Source: Rhodobacteraceae bacterium UBA6796
GTDB taxonomy: Bacteria > Pseudomonadota > Alphaproteobacteria > Rhodobacterales > Rhodobacteraceae
DNA length: 15,498 bases
Assembly (NCBI GenBank): GCA_002452815.1
Contig: DKFM01000021.1
Coordinates: 1 to 15,498 of the forward strand
Direction of reading: 5' to 3'
Each line of letters begins with the position of its first letter. Within the stretch, counting starts at the first letter, position 1. Positions 14,066-15,498 of this stretch are shown in pieces. The notes under the pieces are model-generated. The model did not search any database. It worked only from the letters and a program-made list of their open reading frames with translations, and was not told where the DNA came from. Position numbers and translations under genes: made by a program.

Positions 14066-14265
14066 CATGTAATTCATTGATAATAATTAATATAAAATAG
14101 TGGCTATAGCGGTTTCTGGCAGGCTTTCCCGGACAAAACCCTGTTGCGGAAAGGTCGAATCGGCTTATTCCACGCCGAAGAATCAGTGCGAATGCTGGAT
14201 TTTTTGCTGATTTTCCGGGATAAAGGCGCAAAGGGGAAAACCCCGGGCAGAGCAGGACAGCGCAG

Positions 14266-15132
14266 ATGCGCATCATATTCAGGGCAGCGACAGTGGCGAT
14301 CTGCACGGCCGTTTGGGCCGTGTCCGCGGGTGCCGAAATCACGACGCCGACGGTGAACCATTTCAAGCCCAAGCGGGTGGTGCCGCCCGCGCCGGGCACC
14401 AAGCGCTTCATCACCATCCAGATCGACCCTGAAGAACAGCGCCAGGCTCTGGCGGCGACGGCGGCGCGCCCGTTCATGCCGGTCACGAAACTGCCCGCAG
14501 ATCCGGCGAACCCGGCAGGCACGGCGAAGGCCCCGGCCGCGGCGGCGGCTTATGCGTGGTATTGGGATGCGGTTTCGCCCGCGCTGGGCGCGCGCGACGG
14601 GCGTTTCGACAAGGCGGTGTCCGCGCTCAGCCAGGGGCCGGGCGGCAAGGCGGTGACCACGCCTCGTCTGGCGCATCTGCAAGACATCGCGCAGCGCTAC
14701 GGGGCCGAGATTCTGAGCGCCACGATCGGCACCGAGGTGTCGCCTGCGCTGGCGCTGGCGGTGATTTCCACGGAATCGGGGGGGCGGCACGATGCGGTGT
14801 CGAAATCCGGGGCGGTTGGCCTGATGCAGCTGATCCCGGCCACGGCGGATCGCTTCAAGGTCGGTGACAGCACCGATCCGGTGCAGAACATCAAGGGCGG
14901 CGTCGCCTATCTGGATTGGCTGATGAAGGAATTCGACCGCGATCCGCTGATGGTGATCGCCGCCTATAATGCGGGCGAGAATGCGGTGAAGAACAACGGC
15001 GGCGTGCCGCCCTATGCCGAGACCCGCGATTATGTGCCCAAGGTCCTGGCCGCCTGGTCGGTGGCGCGGGGGCTGTGCCGCACGCCGCCCGAACTGGTGA
15101 CCGACGGCTGCGTCTTCGTCGTGAAGGGCTGA
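14266..15132 (+). CDS. Secreted SLT-domain lytic transglycosylase
   Basis: This 288-residue protein has a Sec signal peptide (about 1-23, ending SAGA) and an Ala/Pro-rich linker. A helical region with a transglycosylase SLT (lysozyme-like) domain follows at about 138-262. The catalytic Glu is E170 in ISTESGGRHDAVS; GAVGLMQLIPATA (182-194) and AAYNAGENAV (232-241) are the other family motifs. Cys271 and Cys282 near the C-terminus may form a disulfide. Such enzymes cleave the MurNAc-GlcNAc bond to 1,6-anhydro products, in cell-wall turnover or to make room for envelope machines. AGGA lies 8 nt before the ATG at 14266. It is transcribed away from the pilin genes; a role in pilus insertion is possible from context but unproven. 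Confidence 0.92.
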   Translation: MRIIFRAATVAICTAVWAVSAGAEITTPTVNHFKPKRVVPPAPGTKRFITIQIDPEEQRQALAATAARPFMPVTKLPADPANPAGTAKAPAAAAAYAWYWDAVSPALGARDGRFDKAVSALSQGPGGKAVTTPRLAHLQDIAQRYGAEILSATIGTEVSPALALAVISTESGGRHDAVSKSGAVGLMQLIPATADRFKVGDSTDPVQNIKGGVAYLDWLMKEFDRDPLMVIAAYNAGENAVKNNGGVPPYAETRDYVPKVLAAWSVARGLCRTPPELVTDGCVFVVKG

Positions 15133-15166
15133 GCCCCGGCCGGTTCCGTCAGGCAAGGGGCCTCTT

Positions 15167-15188
15167 CCCCGCCCGGGTATGGGCGGGG
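15167..15188. terminator. Possible bidirectional terminator between convergent genes
   Basis: CCCCGCCC and GGGCGGGG form a perfect 8-bp stem with a 6-nt loop, in the 67-nt gap between the convergent transglycosylase and CoA-transferase genes. No T-run follows on either strand, so termination strength is uncertain. Confidence 0.4.
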
Positions 15189-15199
15189 CGCGGGGGGTA

Positions 15200-15498
15200 T
15201 CAGTCGACGATGGTGGCCTCGGTCGCGGCGCGCAGTTCCTCTTCGGTCACGCCATCGGCCAGTTCCACGATGTGCAGGCCCTTGTGGCCCACGTCCAGCA
15301 CGCCCAGGTTGGTGATGATCCGGTCGACCACCGCCTTGCCGGTCAGCGGCAGGGTGCATTCCTTCAGCACCTTCGATTCGCCGTGCTTGTTGGTGTGATC
15401 CATCACCACCACCACGCGCTTCACGCCCGCGACCAGATCCATCGCGCCGCCCATCCCCTTGACCAGCTTGCCCGGGATCATCCAGTTCGCCAGATCGC
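15200..15498 (-). CDS. 3-oxoacid CoA-transferase subunit B, C-terminal part
   Basis: About 98 codons of the C-terminus are present; the gene continues past the right edge. The visible peptide starts DLANWMIPGK and continues KGMGGAMDLVAG, a highly conserved stretch of CoA-transferase family I beta subunits (ScoB/AtoA/PcaJ type). Further on are VVVMDHTNKHGESKVL and the family-typical CTLPLTGKAVVDRIITNLGV. The enzyme moves CoA between succinyl-CoA or another donor and a 3-oxoacid, in ketone body or aromatic/fatty acid breakdown. Which substrate it uses cannot be decided from this fragment; the active-site Glu region lies outside the window. It looks unrelated to the pilus genes. Confidence 0.92.
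   Translation of the reverse strand, partial: DLANWMIPGKLVKGMGGAMDLVAGVKRVVVVMDHTNKHGESKVLKECTLPLTGKAVVDRIITNLGVLDVGHKGLHIVELADGVTEEELRAATEATIVD

Larger units (their letters stand above)
13903..14265. promoter_or_regulatory. Divergent intergenic region, AT-rich, between flp and the transglycosylase
   Basis: This 363-bp gap between two divergent genes has no coding sequence that I can support. The centre is strongly AT-rich: 14041-14100 holds only 14 G/C in 60 bases, in a GC-rich genome. It contains the 9-bp inverted repeat at 14032-14065 and a CtrA-like pair of half-sites. Several TATAAT-like hexamers occur on both strands (for example TATAAA near 14091), but I could not pair them with good -35 boxes. 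It probably holds the flp promoter and the transglycosylase promoter. GGGG-AAAA-CCCC (14233-14244) lies just before the transglycosylase ribosome binding site. Confidence 0.6.

Noticed and set aside
14233..14244. GGGG-AAAA-CCCC hairpin before the transglycosylase ribosome binding site as a thermosensor or riboswitch
   Set aside because: A 4-bp stem that does not cover the ribosome binding site is too little evidence.

Overview
The window looks like chromosomal DNA of a high-GC alphaproteobacterium, most likely of the Rhodobacterales/Rhodobacteraceae. The evidence is the GC-rich third codon positions, the gene families, and Flp pilins carrying the GAVT(V/I)DWVVLTA signature. No database search was possible, so the taxonomic call is an inference.

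Layout. The left edge holds the last codons of folD (+). Next comes a four-helix membrane protein with a C-terminal LytTR DNA-binding domain (+). It converges, with a 9-nt gap, on a minus-strand array running from about 14 kb down to 1.1 kb. Read in transcription order (right to left), that array is a tad/cpa locus for Flp (type IVb) pili: flp copy B, flp copy A (frameshifted at its start), a third divergent flp-like pilin, cpaB, cpaC secretin, an OmpA-family lipoprotein, cpaE/tadZ, cpaF/tadA ATPase, tadB, tadC, two TPR lipoproteins of TadD type, the prepilin peptidase cpaA/tadV, and a AAA+ ATPase. To the right of the pilins, divergently transcribed, is a secreted SLT-type lytic transglycosylase (+). 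The right edge holds the C-terminal part of a 3-oxoacid CoA-transferase subunit B (-).

How it works together. CpaA should cleave the short pilin leaders after the EEDG motif. CpaF powers assembly through the TadB/TadC inner-membrane platform, and CpaE probably localises the machine. CpaC is the outer-membrane channel. CpaB and the OmpA-like lipoprotein link envelope layers, the TadD lipoproteins are likely assembly factors, and the transglycosylase could open the peptidoglycan. No cpaD and no tadE/F/G genes are visible; the OmpA-like lipoprotein sits where cpaD sits in the Caulobacter order.

Transcription. Strong GC-rich hairpins follow flp copy B, flp copy A, cpaB and the OmpA-like gene. 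The locus therefore appears split into several units: each of the two near-identical pilins, the third pilin with cpaB, cpaC-ompA, and the long cpaE-to-cpaA assembly operon. The AAA+ ATPase lies beyond a 150-nt gap. The most striking observation is the tandem pilin duplication. The mature proteins differ only in the last residue, yet copy A has lost one base just after its normal start codon.
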